From JADJPO01 sp046330955 (GTDB taxonomy: Bacteria > Actinomycetota > Actinomycetes > Actinomycetales > Kineosporiaceae), in the NCBI GenBank assembly GCA_046330955.1, contig JAXLRT010000005.1, positions 124,001 through 188,000 of the forward strand: 64,000 bases of DNA, in the 5' to 3' direction. Below, piece after piece: positions 9,208-18,389 of this stretch (its first letter is position 1; every line of letters begins with the position of its first letter). A program made the position numbers and the translations under genes. The notes beneath the pieces are model-generated. The model did no database searches. It was not told the origin of the DNA and saw nothing but the letters and a program-made list of their open reading frames with translations.

Positions 9208-11094
9208 TCAGTTGCGGTGGCGTCCGTTGCCGTTGACCTCGCCGTTCACCCGCGGACTGTTGATCAGAGCGGGTAGATCGCCCCATTCGCTCGGCCAATT
9301 CATCGGGTTCACGCCCACCGGGCTGATGGTGACGTTGTCGGCGTCGATGACCATGTCGGGCAACGGCGACTCCGCGGCCCGCGCCGCCCGGCGGGCCGAT
9401 CCGCGTGGGCGGTGCATCGTGGGCGAAGCAGTCGCGCCCGGCGCGATGATCTCGCGGACCGCGGGCGGCAAGGGATCGCCCGTCGCCGGGACGGGGGTGC
9501 CGTGCACCTGGCTGTGCGTGGTCACCGTCTCGGGGGCTGGAGTCGCGAACTGGATGACACTGGGCGTCGGAGGGTGAACCGACGTCGGCTCCGTGGCCGG
9601 CACGGGTTGCTCGACCGGGAGGGCGCCGCCGGCGGTCTCCACAGGCCACGGCAGGGTCGAGGGCGGGGACGGCGCGGCTGCCGCGCGGTCGGCCTTCTTG
9701 TTCGGATCGCTGTGGTAGCCCTCGTAACTGCCGTAGTAACCCGAGCTGGACTTCTTGCGCGAGACCCGGTTGAGCACCACGCCGAGCACGATGGCCCCGG
9801 TGATGCGCAGCGCCTCGCAAGCGGCGGCGAGTTGCTCGGTGTGGGTCCTGCCGGCGCGGGTGACGACCAGGGCGCCGTCCGTGGCGCGGGCCAACAGCGC
9901 GGCGTCCGTGACGGGCAGCAGCGGGGGAGAGTCCAGCACCACGGTGACCCCGCGTTCGACCAGGTCGGCGATGAGGGCGGCCATGCGCGCCGAGCCGATC
10001 AGCTCACTCGGGTTCGGCGGCAACGGACCTGCGGTGAGGATGCGCAGCGGCAGATCCTCGCGCCAGACCTGCACCGCATCGTCGATGTCGAGATCGCCCA
10101 GTAGCACCGAGGTCAGGCCCACCCCGCCGGACAGGGCGAAGACGTCGGCCACGGTCGGACGCCGCAGGTCGGCATCGATCAGGATAACCTGCTCGCCGGC
10201 CTGGGCCAGCGCGATGGCGAGGTTCGCCGAGGTGGTGCTCTTGCCCTCGTGGGGCACCGCGCTGGTGACCACCATGCTGCTCACCCGGTGATCGACCGAC
10301 AGGAACCGGATGTTGGTGCGCAACTGCCGAAACGCCTCGGCCCGTGGGGAGAACGCGTCGTGGGTGATGAGCTGGTGCTTGGCTGCCTCGGCATCGTCGG
10401 CCACCGCGGTGAGGGTGGGTGCCTTGGCCGTGGCCTGGGCCTGCTCCTTGGTGTTGACCGAGCGATCGAGGGCGTCGCGGATCAGGGTGAGGGTCAGGGC
10501 GCCCGAAAGGCCGACCAGCATCGCGATAGGGAGGTTGAAGGCCCATCTGGGTGAGACCGGTGATCGGGGGAGGGTCGCGCTTCGCACCGCCTTGATCTTG
10601 ACCGGCGACGAGGCCTCACCGTGGGGCGTCTCCAGTTCACCGATCACGGTTGGAAGCAGCGAGATGATCGTGTTGGCGATGTCCCGGGAGCGAGCCGCGT
10701 CGGCGTCGTCCACCAGGACTTCGAGCATGACGGTGTCGAGATGGCTCGAGGCATGCACCCGATCGGCGAGCTCATCAGCGGTGTAGGGCAAGTGAAGAGT
10801 GTCGATCACTGGCTGCATTACGTACGGGGTGGAGACCAGGTCTGCATACGACTTGACGCGCTGCTGAGTGAAGAGTCCGCCTTGGGTCAGGTCACTGACC
10901 CCGGCGCTCCGACTGATGGAGACGAACAGTTGTGCGCGTGCCTGATAGGTAGGTGTGCGTGTTGCGGTGTAGGCGCCGCCGACCAAGCCGGCAAAAGCCG
11001 TGCACGACAAGAGGATCAGCCAATTCTGTCGAATGTGGCGAAGCTGCTCGGTGATCGTCAAGCCTGGTCCCCCCTTGGCGCCGGTCGCACGCAT
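9208..11094 (-). CDS. Wzz/BY-kinase: polysaccharide chain-length regulator fused to tyrosine autokinase
   Basis: 628 residues controlling capsule or exopolysaccharide polymerisation and export. The Wzz part has transmembrane helices at about 24-44 and 186-206 with the extracytoplasmic loop between them. The bacterial tyrosine kinase domain (270-450) has Walker A SAVPHEGKSTTSANLA at 279-294, Walker A' VILIDADLRRP at 303-313 and Walker B VTVVLDSPPL at 383-392. A tyrosine cluster, GYYGSYEGYH at 452-461, is the expected autophosphorylation site. An unusual Pro/Thr-rich tail of about 150 residues follows. The gene diverges from the glycosyltransferase operon at 11371, sharing a 276-bp upstream region, which fits a single polysaccharide locus. 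Confidence 0.93.
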   Translation of the reverse strand: MRATGAKGGPGLTITEQLRHIRQNWLILLSCTAFAGLVGGAYTATRTPTYQARAQLFVSISRSAGVSDLTQGGLFTQQRVKSYADLVSTPYVMQPVIDTLHLPYTADELADRVHASSHLDTVMLEVLVDDADAARSRDIANTIISLLPTVIGELETPHGEASSPVKIKAVRSATLPRSPVSPRWAFNLPIAMLVGLSGALTLTLIRDALDRSVNTKEQAQATAKAPTLTAVADDAEAAKHQLITHDAFSPRAEAFRQLRTNIRFLSVDHRVSSMVVTSAVPHEGKSTTSANLAIALAQAGEQVILIDADLRRPTVADVFALSGGVGLTSVLLGDLDIDDAVQVWREDLPLRILTAGPLPPNPSELIGSARMAALIADLVERGVTVVLDSPPLLPVTDAALLARATDGALVVTRAGRTHTEQLAAACEALRITGAIVLGVVLNRVSRKKSSSGYYGSYEGYHSDPNKKADRAAAAPSPPSTLPWPVETAGGALPVEQPVPATEPTSVHPPTPSVIQFATPAPETVTTHSQVHGTPVPATGDPLPPAVREIIAPGATASPTMHRPRGSARRAARAAESPLPDMVIDADNVTISPVGVNPMNWPSEWGDLPALINSPRVNGEVNGNGRHRN

Positions 11095-11370
11095 GCTAGC
11101 AGCGCGGAGTAGTCGGCCGAGTGCTCTAGGTAATTTTAATCACTGGACTCCGAGATGGGCCCATGTCTGGCATGCCGCCATCCGGTTACGGTGTGTTGTG
11201 GTTAGATGTACCCACAGTAGTGATCTAGTGAGGCTGACACCAAGGACGGAGCGTGGCCTGCACGACGAGTCGGGGGCAGTGGGGGAGGGGCCAGACATGC
11301 CTGCAACGGTTCGCGAAGATCAGGTGTCGTTCACGGCAAGTCGAGTGCTGGACATCGGCAAGGGGGCCTC
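11095..11370. promoter_or_regulatory. divergent intergenic region of the polysaccharide locus
   Basis: 276 bp between the Wzz/BY-kinase gene (leftward) and the glycosyltransferase operon (rightward). It is noticeably lower in GC than the flanks, with AATTTTAATCAC near 11132 and TGGTTAGATGTACCC near 11199, so promoters for both directions probably lie here. No specific regulator site can be named. AAGGGGG sits about 6 nt before the GTG at 11371. Confidence 0.45.
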
Positions 11371-12534
11371 GTGAAGGTCCTCATGCTCACGTCCGGCTAT
11401 CTCGACATCAACATCGGCGGTGTCGAGACCTACGTCTATGAGGTATCTCGCGCGCTGCGCGCGAGAGGGCACGAGGTTGTCGTCGTGCGCATCAGCGGCG
11501 GGCTCTCGTTGCGATGTCCGCCTGACGATGTTCCTCTCGAAGTTGTGACTTCGGGCGGGCGCTGGACGCCCTCGTCCGAGACCTTGCGGCGACTGATCAA
11601 CGGGGTACGAGCCGCGAGGCACTTCTCGACGATTGAACGGCTCGCTCCGGACATCTGGCACTTCCATGATCTTTCTGAGGCGTTCCCCCTAGCTGCCACC
11701 GCTCGACTGCGGTCAAATGCGAAGCTGGTCTGGACGAATCACTTGGGCGAGTTTCTGGTGTTGGCTGGGTCGCGTCCGGGGCGCCTCGTGTCACGGGTGC
11801 TGACTCGGCCCTACGCTGCAGCGCTCGCTCCTTCCAAGGAGCTTGCGTTGCAGAGCGGCATCGCGCCGCCGGTACGGTTCAAGCCGAACGGATACGACCC
11901 CCGCCGTTTCACTGCGCCTGATCCGTCCATGCGTGCCTTCCTGCGGCGCAAGCTCGAATTGCCGGACGACACCACGCCCGTTGTGCTGGTGCCTCGGCGC
12001 TGGGCACCAAACAAGGGCATTCGCTATCTCGCCGAGGCGCTGGCCCAGTGGCCCGAGGACGCGGGGCCAGATCCACTCGTGGTCTTTGCCGGCGGCGGAT
12101 CATCGCGCTACCGCACCTATCAAGAAGATGTGGCCACTTTACTGAAAGAATCTCGAGTACCTGTGCGCGTTCTGGGCGAGATCACTGGTGACCGCATGCC
12201 TGAGTTGGTGAAGGCGGCTGACCTAACCGTGATTCCTTCGTTGCGTGAAGCCACCAGCTTGAGTGCGATCGAATCCATGGGGTGCGGGGTACCTGTGGTG
12301 GCTACGAGTGTCGGCGGACTCGTCGACTTGGCGGAGTTGATGCCTGCTGAGGCCATGACGCTCGTACCTCCGGCTAACAGCGCAGCGCTGATGAGTGCCC
12401 TGGTGGATCGGCTCGCGATCAGGCAGTGGGACGGCGAGTCCGCCGCCCTGCTGGCAAAGGAGACTGCCGAGAATTTCTCGTGGCGAACCATCGCCGACGA
12501 CATCGAACAGACTTACCTGAAGGTGCTGTCGTGA
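11371..12534 (+). CDS. GT4-family glycosyltransferase
   Basis: 387-residue retaining glycosyltransferase with GT-B fold. The N-terminal acceptor domain opens with VKVLMLTSGYLDINIGGVE, the glycine-rich GGVE loop typical of GT4 enzymes. The C-terminal donor domain carries VPRRWAPNKGIRYLAEAL and the nucleotide-sugar signature PSLREATSLSAIESMGCGVPV, with the E-x7-E arrangement. It probably acts at the cytoplasmic face, adding a sugar to a lipid-linked polysaccharide unit; the sugar cannot be read from sequence. GTG start is supported by AAGGGGG. The stop overlaps the next gene's GTG, making the first link in a five-gene chain of overlaps. Confidence 0.9.
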   Translation: MKVLMLTSGYLDINIGGVETYVYEVSRALRARGHEVVVVRISGGLSLRCPPDDVPLEVVTSGGRWTPSSETLRRLINGVRAARHFSTIERLAPDIWHFHDLSEAFPLAATARLRSNAKLVWTNHLGEFLVLAGSRPGRLVSRVLTRPYAAALAPSKELALQSGIAPPVRFKPNGYDPRRFTAPDPSMRAFLRRKLELPDDTTPVVLVPRRWAPNKGIRYLAEALAQWPEDAGPDPLVVFAGGGSSRYRTYQEDVATLLKESRVPVRVLGEITGDRMPELVKAADLTVIPSLREATSLSAIESMGCGVPVVATSVGGLVDLAELMPAEAMTLVPPANSAALMSALVDRLAIRQWDGESAALLAKETAENFSWRTIADDIEQTYLKVLS

Positions 12535-13637
12535 AGTTGCTTTACGTTCAACATGTTGACTGGAAATGGATTCCGCAGAGGCCGCACTTCCTGGCAAGGC
12601 AGATGATCGATCTAGGGCATCAGCTTGATGTCGCTTACATCGCCGGGTGGCGCTCGTCTGGCAACGTGGTGGTCGATCCAGCGCTTGCGCTGCCGGCCTC
12701 CCCCAAGAAGCTCTACGGATTGCCCCGATGGGCCACGCCCGTGGTCAGGGCGATCGACGCTCGCTTGCTCGAGTGGCAACTACGGCCAATGATCACCAAG
12801 GACCATGACGCCATCTGGGTCACTCATCCACGAGTCTTCGCTGGGCTGAGGCAGATTGCGGGACTACCGCCGATCATCTACGACTGCATGGACGACGCGG
12901 AAGCGTTGGAGCCACGTGGCAAGAACTATGTAAGTGTCGTCGACCAGCAGTTGTTCAAGTCGTCTCGAGTCGTGATCTCTTCATCACCGAAGCTCGATGC
13001 CAAAGCTGGAAGCCGAGCCAGGCAAGGAACTTGTCGGTTGGTCGTGGGGAATGGCTGTCGCGGGGACTACCCCTGGCCAGTCATGCGCAATGATGGCACC
13101 GGTGTTCGCTCCCACGATGGTGCCGACCGTCCGGCGGATCAACGTCCTACGCAGGCGCTTTTCTACGGGACGATCGGTGGCTGGCTGGATATCGAGGTCC
13201 TCCTCGCACTGGCCGAGGCACCTGGTGTTGAACTTCGGCTGGTCGGTCCTGTGCGCACCTCGCTGCCCGAGTCTCTCGCGGCGTGCTGCCATGAGCCGAT
13301 GGGTCACACCCAACTGCTCCAATTCGCCGAGCGATGGGCAGATTGGCTGGTTTTGCCGTTCAGGAAGGATGAGTTCTCCGAGACGGTAGACCCAGTGAAG
13401 TTGCACGAATACGTCGGCCTGGGGCATCCCATTCTTGCCCCTGAACTCGAGGTACTCCGACCAGCAGATCGCTTTCTGGCGATGTATCGCTCGCCCGCTC
13501 ACGCAGTGGAGATCACGACCAGTCCGGCGTTGGTCCGCGCCTCGCATCAAGAGCGGCAGGAGTACATCCTTTCGCGCACCTGGGCCGCGAGAGCACTCGA
13601 AATCGATCTTGCACTGGCGGAAGTGTTTTCGTCGTGA
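12531..13637 (+). CDS. TuaH-like glycosyltransferase
   Basis: 368 residues. Opens with VKLLYVQHVDWKWIPQRPHF, the pattern of TuaH-type and related GT-B transferases (a strand, then W-x5-QRPHHL-like text). PIIYDCMDD is at the usual place and the donor domain contains FYGTIGGWLDIEVL and VDPVKLHEYVGLGHPILA, where K-x-x-E-Y contacts the nucleotide sugar in relatives. A role in adding a residue to the exopolysaccharide is inferred from these features and the locus. The start is the GTG overlapping the previous stop; the longer frame from 12426 overlaps the upstream gene. Followed by another GTGA overlap. Confidence 0.85.
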   Translation: MKLLYVQHVDWKWIPQRPHFLARQMIDLGHQLDVAYIAGWRSSGNVVVDPALALPASPKKLYGLPRWATPVVRAIDARLLEWQLRPMITKDHDAIWVTHPRVFAGLRQIAGLPPIIYDCMDDAEALEPRGKNYVSVVDQQLFKSSRVVISSSPKLDAKAGSRARQGTCRLVVGNGCRGDYPWPVMRNDGTGVRSHDGADRPADQRPTQALFYGTIGGWLDIEVLLALAEAPGVELRLVGPVRTSLPESLAACCHEPMGHTQLLQFAERWADWLVLPFRKDEFSETVDPVKLHEYVGLGHPILAPELEVLRPADRFLAMYRSPAHAVEITTSPALVRASHQERQEYILSRTWAARALEIDLALAEVFSS

Positions 13638-14599
13638 CCAAATATGATGTGGGCATAGTCTCCTTCGGTTCTTGCGATATTGCTATTCTCGCCTTGAGGT
13701 CAGTATGGGAACAATCTTTTCCGCCCACAACCGTTGTTGTCGTCGAGAACTCACAAAATCCCGCCGCGTGGTCCGCCTGGAAGAACGCCCTGGAGCAGAT
13801 CTCGGGCGACGCGCTGCAGGAAGTCGAAGCGTCCCCCGGCGCTCGCGAGACCTTCGAGACTACGGGGGCGTGTCGCGTTCGCACCGTGCTTGTGTGGAGC
13901 AGCCGAAATGGAGGGTTCTGTGACGGGAACAACCTTGCGCTGAGGTGGTGCCACTCTGAGCGCTACCTCAGTCTGAACCCCGATTGTGTGCTCGATCGCC
14001 ACGCAGCCGTCTCGTTGTACTCGCAACTGGTGCCGCCGATCGCCGTGGTATCGGGCGCCCTGAGACGAAGCACTTTGAACCCGAACGAACTGGTGACCCT
14101 TGATGTGGCCGATCCACGTGTCTCGCTTCTGACTGGTCGGACCGTGCTCGACATGAGCCGGACACGCGGAAGGCTGTGGCACCCTCGTGTGTCCGTCGGA
14201 CGCCGCATTTACGCGGGCGCCTGCGCGTTGTTCGACCGAAATGCCCTCGATGCCATAGGCGGCTTCCCCGCATCGCAGTTCCTGTTCTACGACGAGTTCG
14301 TCGTCGTCACGAGGTTGCGCCGATTCGGCTACGCAATGTCGACGATCCCTGACGTGGTCGGGAGCCACGACAGGCACAGCACAACCCGTGCCTCGGGTCA
14401 GCGAAGCAGCCTCGAGGTCTACCACGCCGCTCGCTCTTCGGTCCTAGCTGGTTTCGAAGCAGGCTGGGCGATTGGACTTTCGTGGCTGCTTGCGCGATGC
14501 GTACGAACCTTGGCTCAAGGATGGCGATCGCCACGGCTTGTCTGGGCTGGAACTCGTGGTCTCGGCGCCGGGCTGAGCACGGGGTGGAGACACCGATGA
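13634..14599 (+). CDS. GT2-family glycosyltransferase (rhamnosyltransferase-like)
   Basis: 321 residues with the inverting GT-A architecture of GT2 enzymes. VGIVSFGSCDIAILALRSV and TVVVVENSQ form the nucleotide-binding start. SSRNGGFCDGNNLAL is the N-x-GF-x-x-GN block of rhamnosyl- and related transferases, and LNPD is the DxD-equivalent. GACALFDRNALDAIGGF and FFYDEFVVV-like text (FLFYDEFVVVTRLRRFGY) form the acceptor region with the catalytic ED/DE pair. The first 120 bp are distinctly AT-rich relative to the window average. The GTG start overlaps the preceding stop and the stop overlaps the next ATG, so it is in the same operon. Confidence 0.85.
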   Translation: MTKYDVGIVSFGSCDIAILALRSVWEQSFPPTTVVVVENSQNPAAWSAWKNALEQISGDALQEVEASPGARETFETTGACRVRTVLVWSSRNGGFCDGNNLALRWCHSERYLSLNPDCVLDRHAAVSLYSQLVPPIAVVSGALRRSTLNPNELVTLDVADPRVSLLTGRTVLDMSRTRGRLWHPRVSVGRRIYAGACALFDRNALDAIGGFPASQFLFYDEFVVVTRLRRFGYAMSTIPDVVGSHDRHSTTRASGQRSSLEVYHAARSSVLAGFEAGWAIGLSWLLARCVRTLAQGWRSPRLVWAGTRGLGAGLSTGWRHR

Positions 14600-15903
14600 T
14601 TGCCGCTGTGGGCCTCAGCGTGGTCTCGCTGCTCGGAACCCTTCTCGTCCGACGCAAGGTAACGCCAGCCACTCTGTTGATCTTGTCATGGGCGCCCATT
14701 CTCGTGGGATTTGCGATTCTGTGCGGCGAGAGAGGGGCGCCCCCTCACGCCTGGATGGTGTACGCCGCGATGCCCGTCTTCGTACTGGGAGTCGCTTGGG
14801 GCACTCGAGCATGGGGGGTGAGGGCCGGAGCTGATCAAGAGTCGGGTGACCATCAAGCGAACCAACCCGCAGCCCTCCCTTCTGCCGCGGTCCACGGCTG
14901 TGTCGTGGCGTTGGCCACCGTAGGCCTGCTCACGATCGTCCACTTCGTGCGGGGTGGTGTTCCTGCCCTGAGCGGTACAGCCGAGGTCTCTCGCTTCGAC
15001 CTTGGTTCGTCAGGGCTCTTGGGCATGCCTAGTCGGAGCGTGTTGTACGGCTTGCCGGTTCTCTGCCTCGCATTCTCGGCGCTGGGCAGCCGGTTGCCAC
15101 CTCATCTCGGACAAATTGCATGGGGCCTTCTGGTGGCCAGCCGCCTTGCCATGGGTTTCAAGGGCGGCATGGTAGACGCTGGCGTGATCTACCTGACAGC
15201 TCTCTTGTTGCAGCCGACGATGTCGAAGGCTCGGTTGACCCGAGCTGGAGCCCTCGTCGCGGCAGGCTCGGTCGGCTACGGCGTTTGGATCGGCAGCCAC
15301 TACTCCACCATCGTCAGAACTGGTGGCATGTCGCTGAGGTATATGGCTGATCGGATGTCGATCATGGCGGCGGAGCCTGGGTGGCTCGGACTGGAGCTGG
15401 GCCGCATGACGACAGCAGGTGAGTCGATTCTGACTTATGACTTGCGATATTTCGCCGACCGCTACTTCCATATTACGACTGGTCCAGATTTTGCGTGGGA
15501 TCAGTTGGTGTCCTCCTTCATCACCGGGACACCTAGGGCTGGGGACTACTTCCTGGTTCCGGTAACCACCGGGGCTCCGGCCTATCTCGCCTTGTCGGTC
15601 CCCCCATCGCTTGTACTCGTTGTTGTGGGAATCATTGGTGTTCTCTGGGGGCGAAGTGAGAGGCAGCTCATCACCGCAGGCCATCCAGTTCGTTGTCTTG
15701 CTGCGGCCACCGGCATATTGGCCTTGCGCCTGTTCCTGCTGAACGGTGCAGGTGCCTACGTCGCCATCAACCTGTCCTTCACCTTCGGGTTCATTCTTAC
15801 GCTCTACACACTCCCGCTCGTTCCGTGGCGGCGCTTGGTCACAGGAGTGGGCCGAAGTCGCGTTCGAGTTGCACCCGTCAGTCTGCCGGCGGCGGGGCCG
15901 TGA
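14596..15903 (+). CDS. Wzy-like O-antigen/exopolysaccharide polymerase
   Basis: 435-residue polytopic membrane protein with roughly ten hydrophobic helices and a large extracytoplasmic loop around residues 265-345 (WIGSHYSTIVRTGGMSLRYM to GDYFLVPVTTGAPAYL). Low sequence conservation with many helices and a single big loop is the usual picture for Wzy-type polymerases. The position between transferases and a flippase supports it. Start chosen at the ATG overlapping the upstream stop (ATGA); an in-frame start at 14482 would run 114 bp into the upstream gene. Function is assigned mostly by topology and context; an alternative would be an unrelated polytopic protein. Confidence 0.7.
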   Translation: MIAAVGLSVVSLLGTLLVRRKVTPATLLILSWAPILVGFAILCGERGAPPHAWMVYAAMPVFVLGVAWGTRAWGVRAGADQESGDHQANQPAALPSAAVHGCVVALATVGLLTIVHFVRGGVPALSGTAEVSRFDLGSSGLLGMPSRSVLYGLPVLCLAFSALGSRLPPHLGQIAWGLLVASRLAMGFKGGMVDAGVIYLTALLLQPTMSKARLTRAGALVAAGSVGYGVWIGSHYSTIVRTGGMSLRYMADRMSIMAAEPGWLGLELGRMTTAGESILTYDLRYFADRYFHITTGPDFAWDQLVSSFITGTPRAGDYFLVPVTTGAPAYLALSVPPSLVLVVVGIIGVLWGRSERQLITAGHPVRCLAAATGILALRLFLLNGAGAYVAINLSFTFGFILTLYTLPLVPWRRLVTGVGRSRVRVAPVSLPAAGP

Positions 15904-17258
15904 GGGGCAACGCCGACTCCACGCTCATGCGGTCTGATGCGCTGCGGGTGAGCGGGCGCAAGGCCTCATCGCTGGTCGCCGGGCTGCGGCGCGCAGCACC
16001 ATACGGGGTAGGTGCTCTGAGTCTGCTGGCTAACGCGCTCTTCGTCTGGCCACTCATCGGCAGGCTCGCTTCTCCTGCCCTCACTGGAGAGATCTCGGCT
16101 GGTCTCGCCACGATCGGCATGGCTGCTCCGCTCACGACCGTCGGCATCCACATTTTGGTCATGCGGGATTCGGCAGAGCCCGATCTTCACCATCGCCGAG
16201 AGGCTCGCTCGGCAGTGGGCGCTGCGATGTGGGTGGGCGTGCCGCTCGCGCTAGCTCTATTCGCCTTGGGCCTGGCGCTGAGTCCAGATGCCGGCGTATT
16301 GGCGTTCTGCAGTGTGTCCGGTGGGCTCTCATTGATCGTGATTTCCATGGCCCGCGGACTGGCTAGGCCCGGTGTGTTCATGGTGCAGGCGATCGCGGCA
16401 CAAACGCTGGCTCTCGTCATCGGCGCCGTGGCGGCCATCGCGACCCACCGAGCGTTTCCGGGATTCGCTGCCATCGGTGTATCGACGGCGTTGACGTCGA
16501 TCCTCGGCGCACACCGCTTGGGCTGTCTCGGACTGGCGCCGGCCGGCTTGGTTGCTCTCCGCCGCGCAATCCGGTCGGCGATGCCGCTGGTTCCCCACCT
16601 GGTGCTGACTGTGGCGACAATCCAGGGCGTTCGCCTCGCCGTGGCGGTCACGCAGGGGTTCGAGGCAGCAGCGCATGCTCAATTCGCGTTGTTGCTGGGA
16701 GGACTTCCCATTACCGGAGTGATCACCCTCAATGGCTACTGGTCAGTGGAGGCGCTTCGACAGCCGATAGGGGAGAGTTTCGATCAAGTATGCCGCAGCT
16801 ATGGGGCCAAACTGGTTGGCTCTGCCTTCGCTTTGGCTCTCTGCACGCTGGGTGTGATGCGCCTCGGTCTGGATTCGTGGCTGCCACCGGGGTATCCGAT
16901 CGATGATGTCGCGACCGCAGTCGCTCTGATGCTCCCGGCGGCGGTATTTCAGGCTCTCGCTGACGCGCAGTCAACCAGGGCTATGAAAGCTGACCGGTTG
17001 GGAATTCTTTCGACCGCAACAGCTGCCGGAGCACTGGCTACATTCGTCGTGGTGGTCACCTTCGCTGATGCACTGGGGATTGCCGCGGCGGGGATAGGCG
17101 TGAGCGCTGGATTGATTCTCCGGTATGTGGTTGGTGCGGCGGCGTTGTCAGCCAGGTCGATCCCGCAGGGATTGCCATGGAGTGCCCTGGCTCTCGGCGG
17201 ATTGAGCGCAGGCGGGTGGGCCGTGGGTGTCGTCATGCTGTGGGCGGGCGTCTCATGA
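15900..17258 (+). CDS. Wzx-like polysaccharide flippase (MOP superfamily)
   Basis: 452 residues with about twelve hydrophobic helices, for example YGVGALSLLANALFVWPLIG at the start and WSALALGGLSAGGWAVGVVM at the end. This is the layout of polysaccharide transporters of the MOP superfamily, which flip undecaprenyl-linked repeat units to the outside for Wzy polymerisation. No motif is fully diagnostic, so the call rests on topology and the operon order Wzz/kinase, transferases, Wzy, Wzx, WecB. GTG start overlaps the stop of the polymerase gene; its own stop overlaps the ATG of wecB. Confidence 0.75.
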   Translation: MRGNADSTLMRSDALRVSGRKASSLVAGLRRAAPYGVGALSLLANALFVWPLIGRLASPALTGEISAGLATIGMAAPLTTVGIHILVMRDSAEPDLHHRREARSAVGAAMWVGVPLALALFALGLALSPDAGVLAFCSVSGGLSLIVISMARGLARPGVFMVQAIAAQTLALVIGAVAAIATHRAFPGFAAIGVSTALTSILGAHRLGCLGLAPAGLVALRRAIRSAMPLVPHLVLTVATIQGVRLAVAVTQGFEAAAHAQFALLLGGLPITGVITLNGYWSVEALRQPIGESFDQVCRSYGAKLVGSAFALALCTLGVMRLGLDSWLPPGYPIDDVATAVALMLPAAVFQALADAQSTRAMKADRLGILSTATAAGALATFVVVVTFADALGIAAAGIGVSAGLILRYVVGAAALSARSIPQGLPWSALALGGLSAGGWAVGVVMLWAGVS

Positions 17259-17416
17259 CAATCTTGAGCGAACGCCACGCTGAAGCCGCGACCGTCATGT
17301 TGATGTACGGGACACGCCCAGAGGCCATCAAGATGGCACCCCTCATCACGGCCATGAAGATCTCGGGCACTCTCACGCCCGTAGTCGTGCAGACGGGACA
17401 GCATCGGGAGCTCGTC

Positions 17417-17422
17417 AGCCAG
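17417..17422. repeat. target site duplication, left copy
   Basis: AGCCAG, repeated at 20925-20930 on the other side of the 3.5-kb element. In the wecB reading frame it encodes the Ser-Gln at which the gene is interrupted. Either 5 or 6 bp may be the true duplication, because the base next to it is ambiguous. Confidence 0.75.
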
Positions 17423-17429
17423 TGTTCGC

Positions 17430-17474
17430 CGTCGTTCAGCGTGCCGATGTCGGCGTCGTTCAGGGTGCCGATGG
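17430..17474. repeat. two subterminal transposase-binding-type repeats, left end
   Basis: Two 21-bp direct copies at 17430-17450 and 17454-17474, spaced 24 bp start to start, sharing the core CGTCGTTCAG then GTGCCGAT. A third, inverted copy with one or two differences lies near the other end. Multiple subterminal repeats are typical of Mu/Tn7-like elements, where they are bound by the transposase. Confidence 0.7.
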
Positions 17475-17573
17475 TTTGGGTGTGAGAAAGCCCCGCCGTG
17501 TTGCGCGGCGGGGCTTTCGGTCGGCTGCGTGGCGGCTGGGTCGGCTTGGTGATGGTGCCGATCTGGAGGGCGG

Positions 17574-18389
17574 TCAGTCGGTGGTGATCTCGGTGATGGC
17601 GGCCCGGGTGGCGTTCTCGTCGACGATGGCCTTGCCGGTGGCGTAGGTCGCGGTCAGGGCGTGGACGGCGAGGTTGTTGACGGCGCGGGGGTAGCCGCGG
17701 CTGGTCTGGTGGATCAGGGCTGCGGCGTCGTCGGAGAACAGGGTGTCGTTGCGGCCGGCCAGGGCGAGGTGGTGGGCGAGGTAGGCGCTGGTCTCGGACG
17801 CGCTCATCGGGGGCATGGAGTAGCGCAGCGAGATGCGCTGGTCGAGGGCGGCCAGGACCCCGAGTTTCATCCGCCGCCGCAGCGTTGGTTGCCCGACGAG
17901 CAGGGCGGCGAACGGGCTTGTGGAGTCCATGTCGTGGTTGGTGAGCATCCGGATCGATTCCAGCTGGTTGTGTTCCAGGAGGTGGGCTTCGTCGATGATC
18001 AGGACCGGGGTCCGGCCGCGTTCGGCGGCCTCGGCGGCCAGGGCGTTGCCGGCTTGCGGTATGAGCGCGGCGGCGTGGAAGCGGGGTTCGCCGCCGAGGG
18101 TGGTGACGATGTGGGTGTGGATGCCGCGGACCCCGACGGTGGGGTTGCCGAGGTAGATGATCGTGTGACGGGCCGGGTCCAACGACGCGAGGGCGGAGCG
18201 GACGGCGACGGTCTTTCCGGCGCCGACCTCGCCGGTGATCACCCCGAGGGCTCGTTGGGTGATGCACCAGCTGATCCGGGCCACGGCCTCACCGTAGGAG
18301 GAGTGCCGGTGCAGCATGCCGGGGGCGAGGTCCCGGCCGAACGGCATGCGGGTGAAACCGTAGTGGGCTTGCAGTCTCTCGATGCTCAT
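17574..18389 (-). CDS. ExeA/TniB-like AAA ATPase of the transposable element
   Basis: 271 residues. Begins MSIERLQAHYGFTRMPFG, the usual start of ExeA-type transposition ATPases. Walker A is ITGEVGAGKTVAVRSAL at about 51-67, Walker B is TPVLIIDEAHLLE near 127, and the sensor region is LVGQPTLRRRMKL. The C-terminal helical part (TSRGYPRAVNNLAVHAL) matches the family. Such ATPases act like MuB or TnsC, selecting the target and stimulating the partner transposase. The start overlaps the stop of the transposase gene, so both are made from one minus-strand transcript. Confidence 0.9.
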   Translation of the reverse strand: MSIERLQAHYGFTRMPFGRDLAPGMLHRHSSYGEAVARISWCITQRALGVITGEVGAGKTVAVRSALASLDPARHTIIYLGNPTVGVRGIHTHIVTTLGGEPRFHAAALIPQAGNALAAEAAERGRTPVLIIDEAHLLEHNQLESIRMLTNHDMDSTSPFAALLVGQPTLRRRMKLGVLAALDQRISLRYSMPPMSASETSAYLAHHLALAGRNDTLFSDDAAALIHQTSRGYPRAVNNLAVHALTATYATGKAIVDENATRAAITEITTD

